Notes under the pieces: model-generated
The model's input: only the letters and a program-made list of their open reading frames with translations
What the model was told of the DNA's origin: nothing
The model's database searches: none
Source: Achromobacter kerstersii
Lineage (GTDB): Bacteria > Pseudomonadota > Gammaproteobacteria > Burkholderiales > Burkholderiaceae_B
NCBI RefSeq assembly: GCF_902859595.1
Contig: NZ_CADIJQ010000001.1
Span: 1,798,001-1,862,000 of the forward strand
Direction of reading: 5' to 3'
Length of the DNA: 64,000 nucleotides
Part shown: positions 39,708 through 49,271 of the stretch, one piece after another
How positions within the stretch are numbered: the stretch's first letter is position 1
Layout of the letters: each line of letters starts with the position of its first letter
Translations under genes and position numbers: made by a program

Positions 39708-42443
39708 TTAGGCTGGCTTCACTTCCTGGGCCGGCTTCGCTTCCTCGGCCGACTCACCCACTGAAGCGGGCTCAGCTTCGGCTTGAGCCACCGGCTCTGC
39801 CACGGGCTTGGCTTCTGCCTCGTCAGCGATGACTTCGGCCGGCATTTCTGCCTCGGCATCCGCTTTGACGTCAACGTCAACGTCAACGTCAACATCAGCA
39901 TCGACACCCGCATCGGCATCAGCCGCCACCCCCGCTTCAGCCGTCTCGGCCGCAGCGCCCTTCTTCTTGCGTTCGAACACGGCGGCGAAGAAGCCGTCGG
40001 TGCCATGCACGTCGGGACGCAGTTGGACGTAAGGGCCTTCCAGCTTCAGTGTTTCGCAACGCGCAGCCAGGATTTCAGCCGCGTCGACGCGTTCAAAATC
40101 CGGATGACTGGCCAGGAAACGCTCGGCTTGCACTTCGTTTTCTTCGGCCAGCAGGCTGCAAGTGGCATACACCAGGCGACCGCCCGGGGCTACGCAACGC
40201 GCGGCGCTATTCAGGATGCGTTCCTGCAGCTGGCCCAGTTCGGCCAGCGCCTCGGGGTGCTGGCGCCACTTCAGGTCGGGGTTGCGGCGCAGGGTACCGA
40301 TACCGCTGCACGGCGCGTCAACCAGCACGCGCTGGGCCTTGCCGGCCAGGCGCTTCACGCGGGCATCGTTTTCGCTGTCGATGACGACAGGCACAACGTT
40401 CGACAAGCCACTGCGGGCAAAGCGCGGCTTGGCGCGTGCCAGGCGGGCGGCCGACACGTCAAACGCGTACAGGCGGCCGGTTGAGCGCATCAGCGCGCCC
40501 AACAGCAGCGTCTTGCCGCCCGCGCCAGCGCAGAAATCAATGATCATTTCGCCACGGCGCGGGGCGACCAGCAGGGCCAGCAATTGGCTGCCTTCGTCCT
40601 GCACTTCGATGCTGCCGTTTTCGAATTGCGGCCAGCGGTTGATCGCCGGACGGCCTTCCATGCGGATGCCCCAGGGCGAAAACGGCATGGCGACGGGTTC
40701 ATAACGGCCCGCACTTTGCTGCAATTCGGTCAACATGGCATCGCGCTCGGCCTTCAGCGGGTTGACGCGCAAGTCCAGGCTGGCCTGGCGGTTCAAGGCT
40801 TCGACCAGGGTTTCCGGGCTGTCCATCAGCGCCAGGCGCTCGTCCAGCCAATCCGGGATGCTGCCGCGCACGGCGCGGGGCAAGGTGGCCAGATCGATCT
40901 GCGACACGCGCTTGAGCCATTCGGCTTCCGCGGCATCCATGCCCTCTTCCAGCGCCTCGGCGCCCAGCGTCGCGTTCAGGCCCAGGATGGCCAGGCGGCG
41001 GGATGCGGGACCCACGCCGCTTTCGCCGAATTGGCGGTAACGGCGAAGATGGCGCAATACGTCGTAAACGGCTTCGGCGACTTCGGAACGATCGCGCGCG
41101 CCCAGGTTCGGATGGTGGCGCAGCCAATGCGACAACGCGGAGTCAGCCGGGTACGTCCATTGAAGGATTTCGCCCAGCACGCGCTGCACCTGATCGATGC
41201 GGATAGCGGCGTAAGACTGGCGCGGACGATTGAACTGGGGTTTTTGCGGCGCCTGATCGCGATGGCCGTGCGACGAATCGCCGCCACGCGAGCCGGCGTA
41301 CTGGCCGCGCTCACCACGATCTTCACCGCGCGGGCCGGCGTACTGGCCGCGTTCGCCACGATCGTCACCACGCGGGCCGGCGTATTGGCCGCGTTCACCA
41401 CGTTCTTCACCGCGGGGGCCGTCAAAGGACGGACGGCCTTGGCCTTCGCGGCGCTCGGAGCCATAGGAACCACGCTCACCGCCACGGCTGTCACCGCGCG
41501 GGCCATTGCCATACGACGGACGCGAATCCGGACGGCCGCCTTGGCCTTCGCGGCGCTCGGAACCGTAGGAAGCCCGCTCACCGCCACGGCTGTCACCACG
41601 CGGGCCATTGCCGTACGACGGACGCGAATCCGGACGGCCGCCTTGGCCTTCGCGGCGCTCGGAACCGTAGGAAGCACGTTCACCGCCACGGCTGTCGCCG
41701 CGCGGGCCGTTGCCGTACGACGGACGTGAATCCGGACGGCCGCCTTGGCCTTCGCGGCGCTCGGAACCGTAGGAAGCACGTTCACCTCCACGGCTGTCGC
41801 CGCGCGGGCCGTTGCCGTACGACGGACGTGAATCCGGACGGCCGCCCTGGCCTTCGCGGCGCTCGGAACCGTAGGAGGCACGCTCACCGCCACGGCTATC
41901 GCCGCGCGGGCCATTGCCATACGACGGACGTGAATCCGGACGGCCGCCTTGGCCTTCACGGCGATCGGAACCGTAGGAAGCACGTTCACCGCCACGGCTA
42001 TCGCCGCGCGGGCCGTTCCCATACGACGGACGCGAATCCGGACGGCCGCCTTGGCCTTCGCGACGCTCGGAACCGCGTTCCGAACCATAAGAACCGCGCT
42101 CACCGCCACGGCTGTCGCCACGCGGGCCGCCGCGGTTATCGCCTCGCGGCGCATCGTAGGACGGGCGGGGAGCCGGACGGCCCTGGCCTTCACGGCGGTC
42201 GCCGCCGAAGGAGCCGCGTTCGCTGCGGCCTTCACCACGCGGGGCGTCAAACGAGGGACGCGGGCCCGGACGGCCGCTGTCGCGGCTGGGGCGCTCTTCC
42301 CGCACACGCTCGTTGCGCTCGCGCGGCGGGGCTTCGCGGGCCTCGCCCTTGGGGCGCGAGAAAAAGGACCGACCGTCGCGCCCTTCGGAGGCTGCCCTCG
42401 GGGAGCCTGCCGGACGAGAACGCGGAGATTGGGGTTTATTCAT
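39708..42443 (-). CDS. RsmB-type RNA m5C methyltransferase with a repetitive Arg/Gly-rich N-terminus
   Basis: 911 residues, about twice the usual RsmB/NSUN length. The C-terminal half holds the enzyme: an RNA-binding NusB/RsmB-like part (YAAIRIDQVQRVLGEILQWT onwards), SAM loop IDFCAGAGGKTLLLGA, DAPCSGIGTLRRNPD with the release Cys, and VYATCSLLAEENE with the catalytic Cys. The N-terminal 390 residues are disordered Arg/Gly/Ser/Tyr repeats: about six copies of a 34-residue unit (REGQGGRPDSRPSYGNG...), then three of a 14-residue unit with RGERGQYAGPRG. The last 80 residues are acidic with a Val-Asp run. The repeats resemble RGG RNA-binding and condensate-forming tails; that role is inferred. 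The likely reaction is 16S rRNA C967 methylation. Confidence 0.88.
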   Translation of the reverse strand: MNKPQSPRSRPAGSPRAASEGRDGRSFFSRPKGEAREAPPRERNERVREERPSRDSGRPGPRPSFDAPRGEGRSERGSFGGDRREGQGRPAPRPSYDAPRGDNRGGPRGDSRGGERGSYGSERGSERREGQGGRPDSRPSYGNGPRGDSRGGERASYGSDRREGQGGRPDSRPSYGNGPRGDSRGGERASYGSERREGQGGRPDSRPSYGNGPRGDSRGGERASYGSERREGQGGRPDSRPSYGNGPRGDSRGGERASYGSERREGQGGRPDSRPSYGNGPRGDSRGGERASYGSERREGQGGRPDSRPSYGNGPRGDSRGGERGSYGSERREGQGRPSFDGPRGEERGERGQYAGPRGDDRGERGQYAGPRGEDRGERGQYAGSRGGDSSHGHRDQAPQKPQFNRPRQSYAAIRIDQVQRVLGEILQWTYPADSALSHWLRHHPNLGARDRSEVAEAVYDVLRHLRRYRQFGESGVGPASRRLAILGLNATLGAEALEEGMDAAEAEWLKRVSQIDLATLPRAVRGSIPDWLDERLALMDSPETLVEALNRQASLDLRVNPLKAERDAMLTELQQSAGRYEPVAMPFSPWGIRMEGRPAINRWPQFENGSIEVQDEGSQLLALLVAPRRGEMIIDFCAGAGGKTLLLGALMRSTGRLYAFDVSAARLARAKPRFARSGLSNVVPVVIDSENDARVKRLAGKAQRVLVDAPCSGIGTLRRNPDLKWRQHPEALAELGQLQERILNSAARCVAPGGRLVYATCSLLAEENEVQAERFLASHPDFERVDAAEILAARCETLKLEGPYVQLRPDVHGTDGFFAAVFERKKKGAAAETAEAGVAADADAGVDADVDVDVDVDVKADAEAEMPAEVIADEAEAKPVAEPVAQAEAEPASVGESAEEAKPAQEVKPA
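39868..39897. repeat. 6-base repeat encoding a Val-Asp run
   Basis: GTCAAC repeats about five times (plus strand) in the acidic C-terminal tail of the methyltransferase, giving Asp-Val pairs. A candidate site of slippage in multiples of two codons, so in frame. Confidence 0.8.
41275..41415. repeat. 42-base tandem repeats in the methyltransferase gene
   Basis: Three tandem units of about 42 bases (GGCCGGCGTACTGGCCGCG core on the plus strand), each encoding RGERGQYAGPRG plus two acidic residues. Confidence 0.85.
41439..42050. repeat. 102-base tandem repeats in the methyltransferase gene
   Basis: TTGGCCTTCGCGGCG or close variants start at 41439, 41541, 41643, 41745, 41847, 41949 and 42051, exactly 102 bases apart: six full units of 34 codons. 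Copies differ by a few synonymous changes. Multiples of three keep the frame. Confidence 0.95.
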
Positions 42444-42498
42444 GGTGTGTTCCAGTGGGGCGGAAGGGTTCCGCCCGGTAAAAGCGATTCAGGGCCGC

Positions 42499-43248
42499 TC
42501 AAGCGGCCGGCGACCAGGTGAACAGGCGTGCGGGGTCACCCTGCACGTCCACCCGGTGGTCGTTTGTGAGGGTAACCCGGCCTTCGGCCAGCCAGCGCAC
42601 TGCGGCCGGAAAAGCCTGATGTTCCACTGCCAGGACGCGATTGGCCAGCAGTTCCGGCGTGTCGCCCGCCAGAACCGGCACGCAGCCTTGCGCAATGATG
42701 GGGCCGTGGTCCAACACCGGCGTCACGAAATGCACGGTACAGCCATGCACGCGCACGCCAGTCGCCAGCGCCTGGGCATGCGTATGCAGCCCCGGAAATG
42801 CCGGCAGCAGCGACGGATGGATATTGACCAGCCGGCCCGCGTAGTGGTTGACGAAGCCCGGTGTCAGCACGCGCATGAAGCCCGCCAGGATGACGTAATC
42901 CGGCGCGTAGCGGTCAATTTCGGCAGCCAGCGCGGCGTCAAAGGCTTCGCGGCTGGCGTAGTCCTTGTGATACAGGGCGGCCGTGGGAATGCCCTGGGCG
43001 GCGGCCCATTCCAGGCCGCCCGCATCCGGGCGGCTTGCGATGACGGCGGCCACGTCGGCGGGCCAGCCCTCATCGCGGCAGGCCTCGACCAACGCCTGCA
43101 TGTTGCTGCCCCGCCCCGAAATCAGGATGACGAGTCGGCGCTTAGAAAGTTGTGTTTCCGGCAAGATAGAAGAATCCAAATATTTAGCCCCCGAGGCGCC
43201 CCGCCAGGGACGCGCTTTGCTTGGCGCAAAGGGCTTGTCCGCCACCAT
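42499..43248 (-). CDS. purN: Phosphoribosylglycinamide formyltransferase
   Basis: Third step of purine synthesis: transfers formyl from 10-formyl-THF to GAR. The family core starts RLVILISGRGSNMQALVEAC and includes NIHPSLLPAFPG with the catalytic His, HGCTVHFVTPVLDHGPIIAQ and a final Arg/Trp part. From ATG 43248 it has 249 residues, with an atypical 37-residue N-terminal extension; typical PurN starts just before RLVIL, where no ATG exists, so an internal TTG (in the KYLDSS or ILPE stretch) may be the true start. Divergent from ribF. Confidence 0.9.
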   Translation of the reverse strand: MVADKPFAPSKARPWRGASGAKYLDSSILPETQLSKRRLVILISGRGSNMQALVEACRDEGWPADVAAVIASRPDAGGLEWAAAQGIPTAALYHKDYASREAFDAALAAEIDRYAPDYVILAGFMRVLTPGFVNHYAGRLVNIHPSLLPAFPGLHTHAQALATGVRVHGCTVHFVTPVLDHGPIIAQGCVPVLAGDTPELLANRVLAVEHQAFPAAVRWLAEGRVTLTNDHRVDVQGDPARLFTWSPAA

Positions 43249-43332
43249 TGCGCACCCCGGAAAACCCGTCGGCGCACAAATGGTTGGGGGGATTAGAACA
43301 AACCCGGAATCCAAAATTGTAAACTCTCGCTC

Positions 43333-44298
43333 GTGAAACCATCGCTGCGTATCTACCGATCCCTGCCCCCGCCCGACCGGCGCGCTCCTTGCGCGCTGAC
43401 GATCGGCAATTTCGACGGCGTCCATCGCGGACATCAGGCCATGCTGGCGCGCGTCTGCCAAGTCGCCCGCGAACGTGGCCTGGTGCCGTCCGTCATGACG
43501 TTCGAACCCCATCCGCGTGAGTATTTCGCCACGCTGAACCAACGCCCTGAACTGGCGCCCACCCGGGTTTCCGGGCTGCGCGACAAGCTCGCGGCGCTGG
43601 CGCGTTATGGCGTATCCCAAGTCGTCGTCGAACGCTTCAACGCCCGGCTGGCGGAAATGTCGGCCAACGCCTTCATCGAAAACCTGCTGGTGCAAGGCTT
43701 GCAGACCAAATGGCTGCTGGTGGGCGAAGACTTCCGTTTTGGCCACAAACGCAGCGGCGACATTGATCTGCTGCGCGAAGCCGGCATGCGGCATGGGTTC
43801 GAAGTGCAAACGCTTGCCGACGTCACCGACCAGCAAGGCCACCGCATTTCCAGTTCTGAAGTGCGCACGGCCCTTGCGGTTGGCGACCTGGACCGCGCCC
43901 GCCATCTGCTGGGCCATCCCTTTCATATCAGCGGCCATGTGATCCATGGCCAGAAGCTGGGCCGCACGCTGGGATATCCCACCATGAACCTGCGCGTGGC
44001 CGAACGCTGCGCCGCGCGCTCGGGCATTTACGTGGTGCAGGTGTATGGGCTGGCTGACCAGCCCCTGCCCGCCGTGGCCAGCCTGGGCGTGCGCCCGACG
44101 GTCGAAGACCGTGGCCGCGTGCTGTTAGAGTCACACCTGCTCAACGACACCCTCAACGCTTACGGTAAACTCGTACGCGTCGAATTCCTGCACAAGCTGC
44201 GGGACGAAGAAAAATTTCCTGACCTCCCTTCCCTGACTGCCGCCATCGCCGAAGACGCGCGAAACGCGCGCGCCTATTTTGCCGTTCATGGACTATAA
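43333..44298 (+). CDS. ribF: Bifunctional riboflavin kinase / FMN adenylyltransferase
   Basis: Makes FMN and then FAD from riboflavin. 321 residues from a GTG start. The N-terminal nucleotidyltransferase domain has [16 protein letters not shown] (the HxGH-like motif) and [10 protein letters not shown]; the C-terminal kinase domain has [16 protein letters not shown] and GIYVVQV. It overlaps ileS by 11 bases, the conserved ribF-ileS-lspA order. Confidence 0.95.
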   Translation: MKPSLRIYRSLPPPDRRAPCALTIGNFDGVHRGHQAMLARVCQVARERGLVPSVMTFEPHPREYFATLNQRPELAPTRVSGLRDKLAALARYGVSQVVVERFNARLAEMSANAFIENLLVQGLQTKWLLVGEDFRFGHKRSGDIDLLREAGMRHGFEVQTLADVTDQQGHRISSSEVRTALAVGDLDRARHLLGHPFHISGHVIHGQKLGRTLGYPTMNLRVAERCAARSGIYVVQVYGLADQPLPAVASLGVRPTVEDRGRVLLESHLLNDTLNAYGKLVRVEFLHKLRDEEKFPDLPSLTAAIAEDARNARAYFAVHGL

Positions 44299-47149
44299 AA
44301 AGACCCTCAACCTGCCCGATACCCCCTTCCCCATGCGGGGCGACCTTGCCAAGCGCGAGCCCGCCTGGATTTCGCAGTGGGAGGAAAACCACGTCTACCA
44401 AGCGATCCGTGCGGCCAGCCGCGGCCGGCCGCGTTTCGTCTTGCACGACGGCCCGCCCTATGCGAACGGCGACATTCACATCGGCCACGCGGTCAACAAG
44501 ATCCTGAAGGACATCATCGTCAAGAGCCGCAACATGGCCGGCTATGACGCGCATTACGTGCCGGGCTGGGACTGTCACGGCATGCCGATCGAAATCCAGA
44601 TCGAAAAGAAATACGGCAAGCACCTGCCCGTGGCGGAAGTGCAGTCGAAGGCTCGCGCCTACGCGCTTGAGCAGATCGACCGCCAGCGCAAGGATTTCAA
44701 GCGTCTGGGCGTGCTGGGCGAGTGGGATCGCCCGTACATGACCATGAACTTCAGCAATGAAGCCGACGAGATCCGCGCGCTGGGCCGCATCCTGGACAAG
44801 GGCTATGTGTTCCGCGGCTTGAAGCCCGTGAACTGGTGTTTTGACTGCGGTTCGGCGTTGGCCGAAGCCGAAGTCGAATACGCCGACCGCGTTGACCCGG
44901 CCGTTGACGTCGCCTTCCCGTTTGCCGAACCCGCCAAGCTGGCGGCCGCCTTCGGGCTGGATTCGGTAGACGATGGCGCCATCGTCATCTGGACGACCAC
45001 GCCCTGGACCATCCCGTCCAACCAGGCGCTGAACGTGCATCCGGAAATCGAATACGCGCTGGTGCGTGTGTCGCCGGCGCCCAAGTTCGGCCCCTTGCTG
45101 CTGGTTGCGAAAGACCGCGTCGAAGCGTGCCTGAAGTCGTGGAACCTGGAAGGCGAAGTCATCGCCACGGCGCCTGGCGCCGCCCTGTCGGAAATTGAAT
45201 TCCGCCACCCGCTGGCGCAGTTCAACCCCGCCTATGACCGCCGCGCGCCCATCTACCTGGGCGACTACGTCACGGCCGACTCGGGCACGGGCGTTGTGCA
45301 TTCGGCTCCGGCCTACGGTATTGAAGACTTTGTGTCGTGCAAGGCGCACGGCATGAAAGACACCGACTTCATCAGCCCCGTCATGGGCGATGGCAAGTAC
45401 GTGGACAGCCTGGCGCTGTTTGGCGGCCTGTCCATCTGGGACGCCAACCCCAAGATCGTCGAAGCGCTGACCGAAGCCGGCGCCCTGATGCACGTTGAAA
45501 AGCACAAGCACAGCTACATGCACTGCTGGCGCCACAAGACGCCGATCATCTACCGCGCCACCAGCCAATGGTTCGCCGGCATGGACGTAGCCCCCAAGGA
45601 TGGCGGCCCGACCCTGCGCGAATCGGCACTGGCCGGCATCGACGCCACGGCCTTCTACCCGGCCTGGGGCCGCGCCCGCCTGCACGCCATGATCGCCAAC
45701 CGTCCGGACTGGACCCTGTCGCGCCAGCGTCAGTGGGGCGTGCCGATGGCGTTCTTCGTGCACAAGGAAACCGGCGAGCTGCATCCGCGTACGGCTGAAC
45801 TGCTGGAACAAGTGGCGCAGCGCGTGGAGAAAGACGGCATCGAAGCCTGGCAAGCCATTGAACCGCGCGACCTGCTTGGCGATGAGGCCGACCAGTACGA
45901 AAAGAACCGCGACACGCTCGACGTGTGGTTCGATTCCGGCAGCACGCACGCCACGGTGTTGGGCGGCAAGGACGGCGAGTTCGCCGGTTCCCACGGCGCT
46001 GAACTCGGCTGGCCTGCCGATCTGTACCTGGAAGGGTCCGACCAGCATCGCGGCTGGTTCCATTCGTCGTTGCTGACCGGCTGCATGCTGTACGGCCAGC
46101 CGCCCTACAAGGCGCTGCTGACGCACGGCTTCGTCGTTGACGGCCAAGGCCGCAAGATGAGCAAGTCGGTGGGCAACGTGATCGCCCCGCAAAAGGTGTC
46201 GGACTCGCTGGGCGCGGAAATCCTGCGCCTGTGGGTCGCCTCCACCGATTACTCGGGCGAGCTGTCGATTTCGGACGAAATCTTGAAGCGCGTGGTCGAA
46301 GGCTACCGCCGCATCCGCAACACGCTGCGCTTCCTGCTGGCCAACGTGGCTGACTTCGACGCCGTGTCGCAAGCCGTGCCGTACGGCGAGCTCTTCGAAA
46401 TCGACCGCTACGCGCTCGCTATGACGGCGCAGATGCAGTCCGAAGTGCAGGCCAACTACGAACGCTATGACTTCCACCCGGCCGTCTCGCGTTTGCAGAC
46501 GTTCTGCTCGGAAGACCTGGGCGCGTTCTACCTGGACATCCTGAAAGACCGCCTGTACACGTCGGCCCCCGGCAGCGTGGCGCGCCGTTCTGCGCAGACG
46601 GCGCTGCTGGACATCACGCAGACGCTGCTTAAGCTGATGGCCCCGATCCTGTCCTTCACGGCCGAAGAAGCCTGGAAGGAACTGGTCGGCTCCGCGCTTA
46701 AAGCTCAGGCCGACGCCGCCCGCACGACGATCTTCACCGAGGTCTATCACACGCTGCCGCCGTTTGCCGACGCCGATGCGCTGTCGGCCAAGTGGACGCG
46801 CCTGCGCGCCATTCGCGCCGACGTCCAGCGCAAGCTGGAAGAAGTGCGCACGGCAGGCGACATCGGTTCGTCGCTGCAAGCCGAGGTTGATCTCTACGCC
46901 AATGGCGACGACCAGCAACTGCTGGCCAGCCTGGGCGACGACCTGCGCTTCGTGCTGATCGTGTCGCGCGCCACCGTGCATGCCGGCGAAGGCGAGACCC
47001 GCATTGAGGTCACGCCGTCGGCGCACAAGAAGTGCGAACGCTGCTGGCACTGGCGCCTGGACGTTGGCCAAGACGCGGATCACCCCGAGATCTGCGGCCG
47101 TTGCGTGTCCAACCTGTTCGGCACGGGCGAAGCCCGCGACAAGGCTTGA
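44288..47149 (+). CDS. ileS: Isoleucyl-tRNA synthetase
   Basis: Charges tRNA-Ile and edits valine. 953 residues from ATG 44288, inside the end of ribF. Class I motifs: HIGH at 64-67 ([13 protein letters not shown]) and KMSKS at 623-627. The CP1 editing domain (about 180-400) has [14 protein letters not shown]. The C-terminal zinc site is KKCERCWHW (about 914) with [11 protein letters not shown], the bacterial type 1 form sensitive to mupirocin. A 1016-residue open frame on the opposite strand is a shadow. Confidence 0.97.
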   Translation: MDYKKTLNLPDTPFPMRGDLAKREPAWISQWEENHVYQAIRAASRGRPRFVLHDGPPYANGDIHIGHAVNKILKDIIVKSRNMAGYDAHYVPGWDCHGMPIEIQIEKKYGKHLPVAEVQSKARAYALEQIDRQRKDFKRLGVLGEWDRPYMTMNFSNEADEIRALGRILDKGYVFRGLKPVNWCFDCGSALAEAEVEYADRVDPAVDVAFPFAEPAKLAAAFGLDSVDDGAIVIWTTTPWTIPSNQALNVHPEIEYALVRVSPAPKFGPLLLVAKDRVEACLKSWNLEGEVIATAPGAALSEIEFRHPLAQFNPAYDRRAPIYLGDYVTADSGTGVVHSAPAYGIEDFVSCKAHGMKDTDFISPVMGDGKYVDSLALFGGLSIWDANPKIVEALTEAGALMHVEKHKHSYMHCWRHKTPIIYRATSQWFAGMDVAPKDGGPTLRESALAGIDATAFYPAWGRARLHAMIANRPDWTLSRQRQWGVPMAFFVHKETGELHPRTAELLEQVAQRVEKDGIEAWQAIEPRDLLGDEADQYEKNRDTLDVWFDSGSTHATVLGGKDGEFAGSHGAELGWPADLYLEGSDQHRGWFHSSLLTGCMLYGQPPYKALLTHGFVVDGQGRKMSKSVGNVIAPQKVSDSLGAEILRLWVASTDYSGELSISDEILKRVVEGYRRIRNTLRFLLANVADFDAVSQAVPYGELFEIDRYALAMTAQMQSEVQANYERYDFHPAVSRLQTFCSEDLGAFYLDILKDRLYTSAPGSVARRSAQTALLDITQTLLKLMAPILSFTAEEAWKELVGSALKAQADAARTTIFTEVYHTLPPFADADALSAKWTRLRAIRADVQRKLEEVRTAGDIGSSLQAEVDLYANGDDQQLLASLGDDLRFVLIVSRATVHAGEGETRIEVTPSAHKKCERCWHWRLDVGQDADHPEICGRCVSNLFGTGEARDKA

Positions 47150-47151
47150 AC

Positions 47152-47685
47152 ATGGCCCGCCCCTCCGATTCGGGAGTGACGGGCACGGCGCCCGCCCGCG
47201 CAACCCCTGCGCGCGTGGGCGGCTGGCTGGCGCTGGCCTTGCTGATCATCGTGCTGGACCAGGTGACAAAGGTGTATTTCAACACCTCGTTCCAGTACGG
47301 CGAACGGGTCAACGTGCTGCCGGTGTTTGACTTCACGCTGATGTACAACCGGGGGGCTGCGTTCAGCTTCCTGGCGTCCGAAGAAGGCTGGCAGCGCTGG
47401 CTCTTCACCGGGCTGGGCATCGCGGCCGCCATCGTCATCACGATCATCTTGCGCCGCACGCACGGCCAGCCGCGCTTCAGCCTGGCGCTGACGCTGATCC
47501 TGGGCGGCGCCATCGGCAACGTCATCGACCGTGTGGTGTATGGCCACGTGGTGGACTTTCTGCTGTTCTACTGGAACGACTCCTACTTCCCCGCCTTCAA
47601 CCTGGCGGACGTGGGCATCAGCTGCGGCGCCGTGCTGTTGGTGCTGGACGAACTGCTGCGCGCTCGCAAGAAGCCGCAGGCCTGA
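47152..47685 (+). CDS. lspA: Lipoprotein signal peptidase II
   Basis: Aspartic protease that cleaves the signal peptide of diacylglyceryl lipoproteins. 177 residues, four membrane spans (WLALALLIIVLDQVTKVYF first). The catalytic Asp pair is in GGAIGNVIDRVVYG and FNLADVGIS, with the conserved FNxAD motif. It has an N-terminal extension of about 20 Ala/Pro-rich residues. It starts two bases after ileS. Confidence 0.97.
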   Translation: MARPSDSGVTGTAPARATPARVGGWLALALLIIVLDQVTKVYFNTSFQYGERVNVLPVFDFTLMYNRGAAFSFLASEEGWQRWLFTGLGIAAAIVITIILRRTHGQPRFSLALTLILGGAIGNVIDRVVYGHVVDFLLFYWNDSYFPAFNLADVGISCGAVLLVLDELLRARKKPQA

Positions 47686-47743
47686 CCGACGCCAGCCAGG
47701 ATTCAAAACCTGGATTGAGCCGCACGGCGAGCCGGACGGCGAA

Positions 47744-47762
47744 CCGGGGCGCAATGCCCCGG
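47744..47762 (+). terminator. Hairpin after lspA
   Basis: CCGGGGC (47744-47750) pairs with GCCCCGG (47756-47762) around GCAAT. There is no T run directly after, so it is a weak or Rho-assisted terminator. The rest of 47686-47897 shows no gene. Confidence 0.5.
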
Positions 47763-47897
47763 CCGCCCTGCTTCACACAGGGTTTTGTCCTATTTGATAC
47801 CCCCTGAATGCATGGCGAACGGCGCAATGCCGCAATGCAGAATAAAATCACCCTCCATTCCTCGTTTTCACGGCGCTGAACCCGCCGCCACGCCCTC

Positions 47898-49094
47898 ATG
47901 CTCGATCTCGCCCGCAAACGCATCGTCCTCGGTCTGACCGGGGGCATCGCCTGCTACAAAATCGCCGAGCTGGTGCGGCGCATGACCGAACAAGGCGCCA
48001 CCGTCGACGTGGTGATGACCGAGGCGGCCACGCACTTCATTACGCCGGTGACCATGCAGGCGCTGTCCGGCCGGCCCGTGTTCGTGGATGCCTGGGACGC
48101 ACGCGTGCCCAACAACATGGCGCACATCGACCTGACGCGTGGCGCGGACGCCGTGCTGATCGCACCCGCCAGCGCCGACTTCATGGCCAAGCTGGCGCAT
48201 GGCATGGCCGACGACTTGCTGTCCACGCTGTGCCTGGCGCGCGCCTGTCCGCTTCTGGTGGCGCCTGCCATGAACCGCGAAATGTGGGCCAACCCGGCCA
48301 CGCAGCGCAATGTTGAACAACTGCGCGCGGACGGCATCAGCGTGTTGGGCCCTTCGGCTGGCGAACAGGCTTGCGGCGAAACGGGCGACGGCCGCATGCT
48401 GGAAGCGCATGAACTGCTGACCGACCTGATCGCCTTCTTCCAGCCCAAGCTGCTGGCCGGCCGCCATGTGCTGCTGACCGCTGGCCCCACGTCCGAACCC
48501 GTGGACCCGGTGCGCGTGCTCAGCAACCGCTCGTCGGGCAAGACGGGCTATGCCCTGGCCCGCGCCGCGCGCGAAGCCGGCGCCCGCGTCACCTTGATTA
48601 CCGGCGCCACGTTCCTGCCCGTGCCGCGCGGCGTGACCTCCCTGTCGGTTACCACAGCGCGTCAGATGCATGACGCCGTGATGGCCAGCGCCACCGACGC
48701 CGACATCTTCATCGCCGTAGCCGCCGTGGCGGATTGGCGCGTGAAGAACGTCAGCACGCAAAAGCTGAAGAAAACCAGCGAAGGCGGCGGCGCACCGCTG
48801 ATGGAATTCGAACCGAATCCGGACATCCTGGCCGAAGTGGCCAAGCTGGAAAACGGCCCCTGGTGCGTGGGCTTCGCGGCGGAAACCGAGAAGCTGGCCG
48901 AACACGCCGAAGCCAAGCGCCAGCGCAAGGGCATTCCGCTGCTGGTGGGCAATTTGGCGCACAAGGTCATGGATGCCGACACCACCGAACTGGTGCTGTT
49001 CGACGAGCAAGGCGCGCACCCGCTGCCGGCGGGCGACAAGCTCGATGCCGCACGCCGTCTGATCGCGGAAATCGCAGCGCGGTATCCCGCTTGA
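47898..49094 (+). CDS. coaBC: Phosphopantothenoylcysteine decarboxylase/synthetase
   Basis: Two steps of coenzyme A synthesis. 398 residues. The N-terminal flavoprotein CoaC has GLTGGIACYKIAELVRRM, the active-site His region in NNMAHIDLTRGADAVLIAP and PAMNREMW; the C-terminal CoaB has LLTAGPTSEPVDPVRVLSNR with the SSGK loop and VAAVADWRVKN. The stop codon is the first TGA of a 17-base tandem repeat. Confidence 0.97.
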   Translation: MLDLARKRIVLGLTGGIACYKIAELVRRMTEQGATVDVVMTEAATHFITPVTMQALSGRPVFVDAWDARVPNNMAHIDLTRGADAVLIAPASADFMAKLAHGMADDLLSTLCLARACPLLVAPAMNREMWANPATQRNVEQLRADGISVLGPSAGEQACGETGDGRMLEAHELLTDLIAFFQPKLLAGRHVLLTAGPTSEPVDPVRVLSNRSSGKTGYALARAAREAGARVTLITGATFLPVPRGVTSLSVTTARQMHDAVMASATDADIFIAVAAVADWRVKNVSTQKLKKTSEGGGAPLMEFEPNPDILAEVAKLENGPWCVGFAAETEKLAEHAEAKRQRKGIPLLVGNLAHKVMDADTTELVLFDEQGAHPLPAGDKLDAARRLIAEIAARYPA

Positions 49095-49200
49095 TAGCAT
49101 TTCCCGCTTGATAGCATTTCCCGCTTGATAGCATTTCCCGCTTGCTAGCATTTCCTGCCTGATAGCACTTCCCGCCTGATGCCACTTCCCGCCTGACGCA
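49086..49200. repeat. 17-base tandem repeat at the coaBC stop codon
   Basis: CCCGCTTGATAGCATTT repeats with starts at 49086, 49103, 49120, 49137, 49154, 49171 and 49188, the last three degenerate. The first copy encodes the last two codons and the stop of coaBC. It is a VNTR-like array in a non-coding 3' region. Confidence 0.93.
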
Positions 49201-49240
49201 GCATCCGGGCCAATACCGCCAGCCGATTACCACCGGCAAA

Positions 49241-49267
49241 AAAAGGGCCCCTTGTCGGGGCCCTTTT
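49241..49267. terminator. Bidirectional terminator between coaBC and the Bug gene
   Basis: AAAAGGGCCCC (49241-49251) pairs with GGGGCCCTTTT (49257-49267). The A/T tracts on both sides let it stop coaBC (plus) and the Bug gene (minus). Confidence 0.93.
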
Positions 49268-49271
49268 GCTT

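Noticed and set aside
41439-42050. Regular 102-base repeats considered as a CRISPR array
   Set aside because: Units are contiguous with no unique spacers and encode protein; no cas genes are nearby. I saw no CRISPR in the window.
40976-42307. Long frames opposite or out of phase with the methyltransferase repeat region
   Set aside because: They only reflect the repeat in another frame; the Arg/Gly frame joins directly to the methyltransferase domain.
44153-47203. A 1016-residue open frame on the minus strand opposite ileS
   Set aside because: It mirrors ileS codon structure in G+C-rich DNA, has no recognisable domain, and ileS has all its motifs on the other strand.
47686-47897. Possible riboswitch or small gene between lspA and coaBC
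   Set aside because: Only one G+C hairpin and no conserved motif could be seen; no frame with support.
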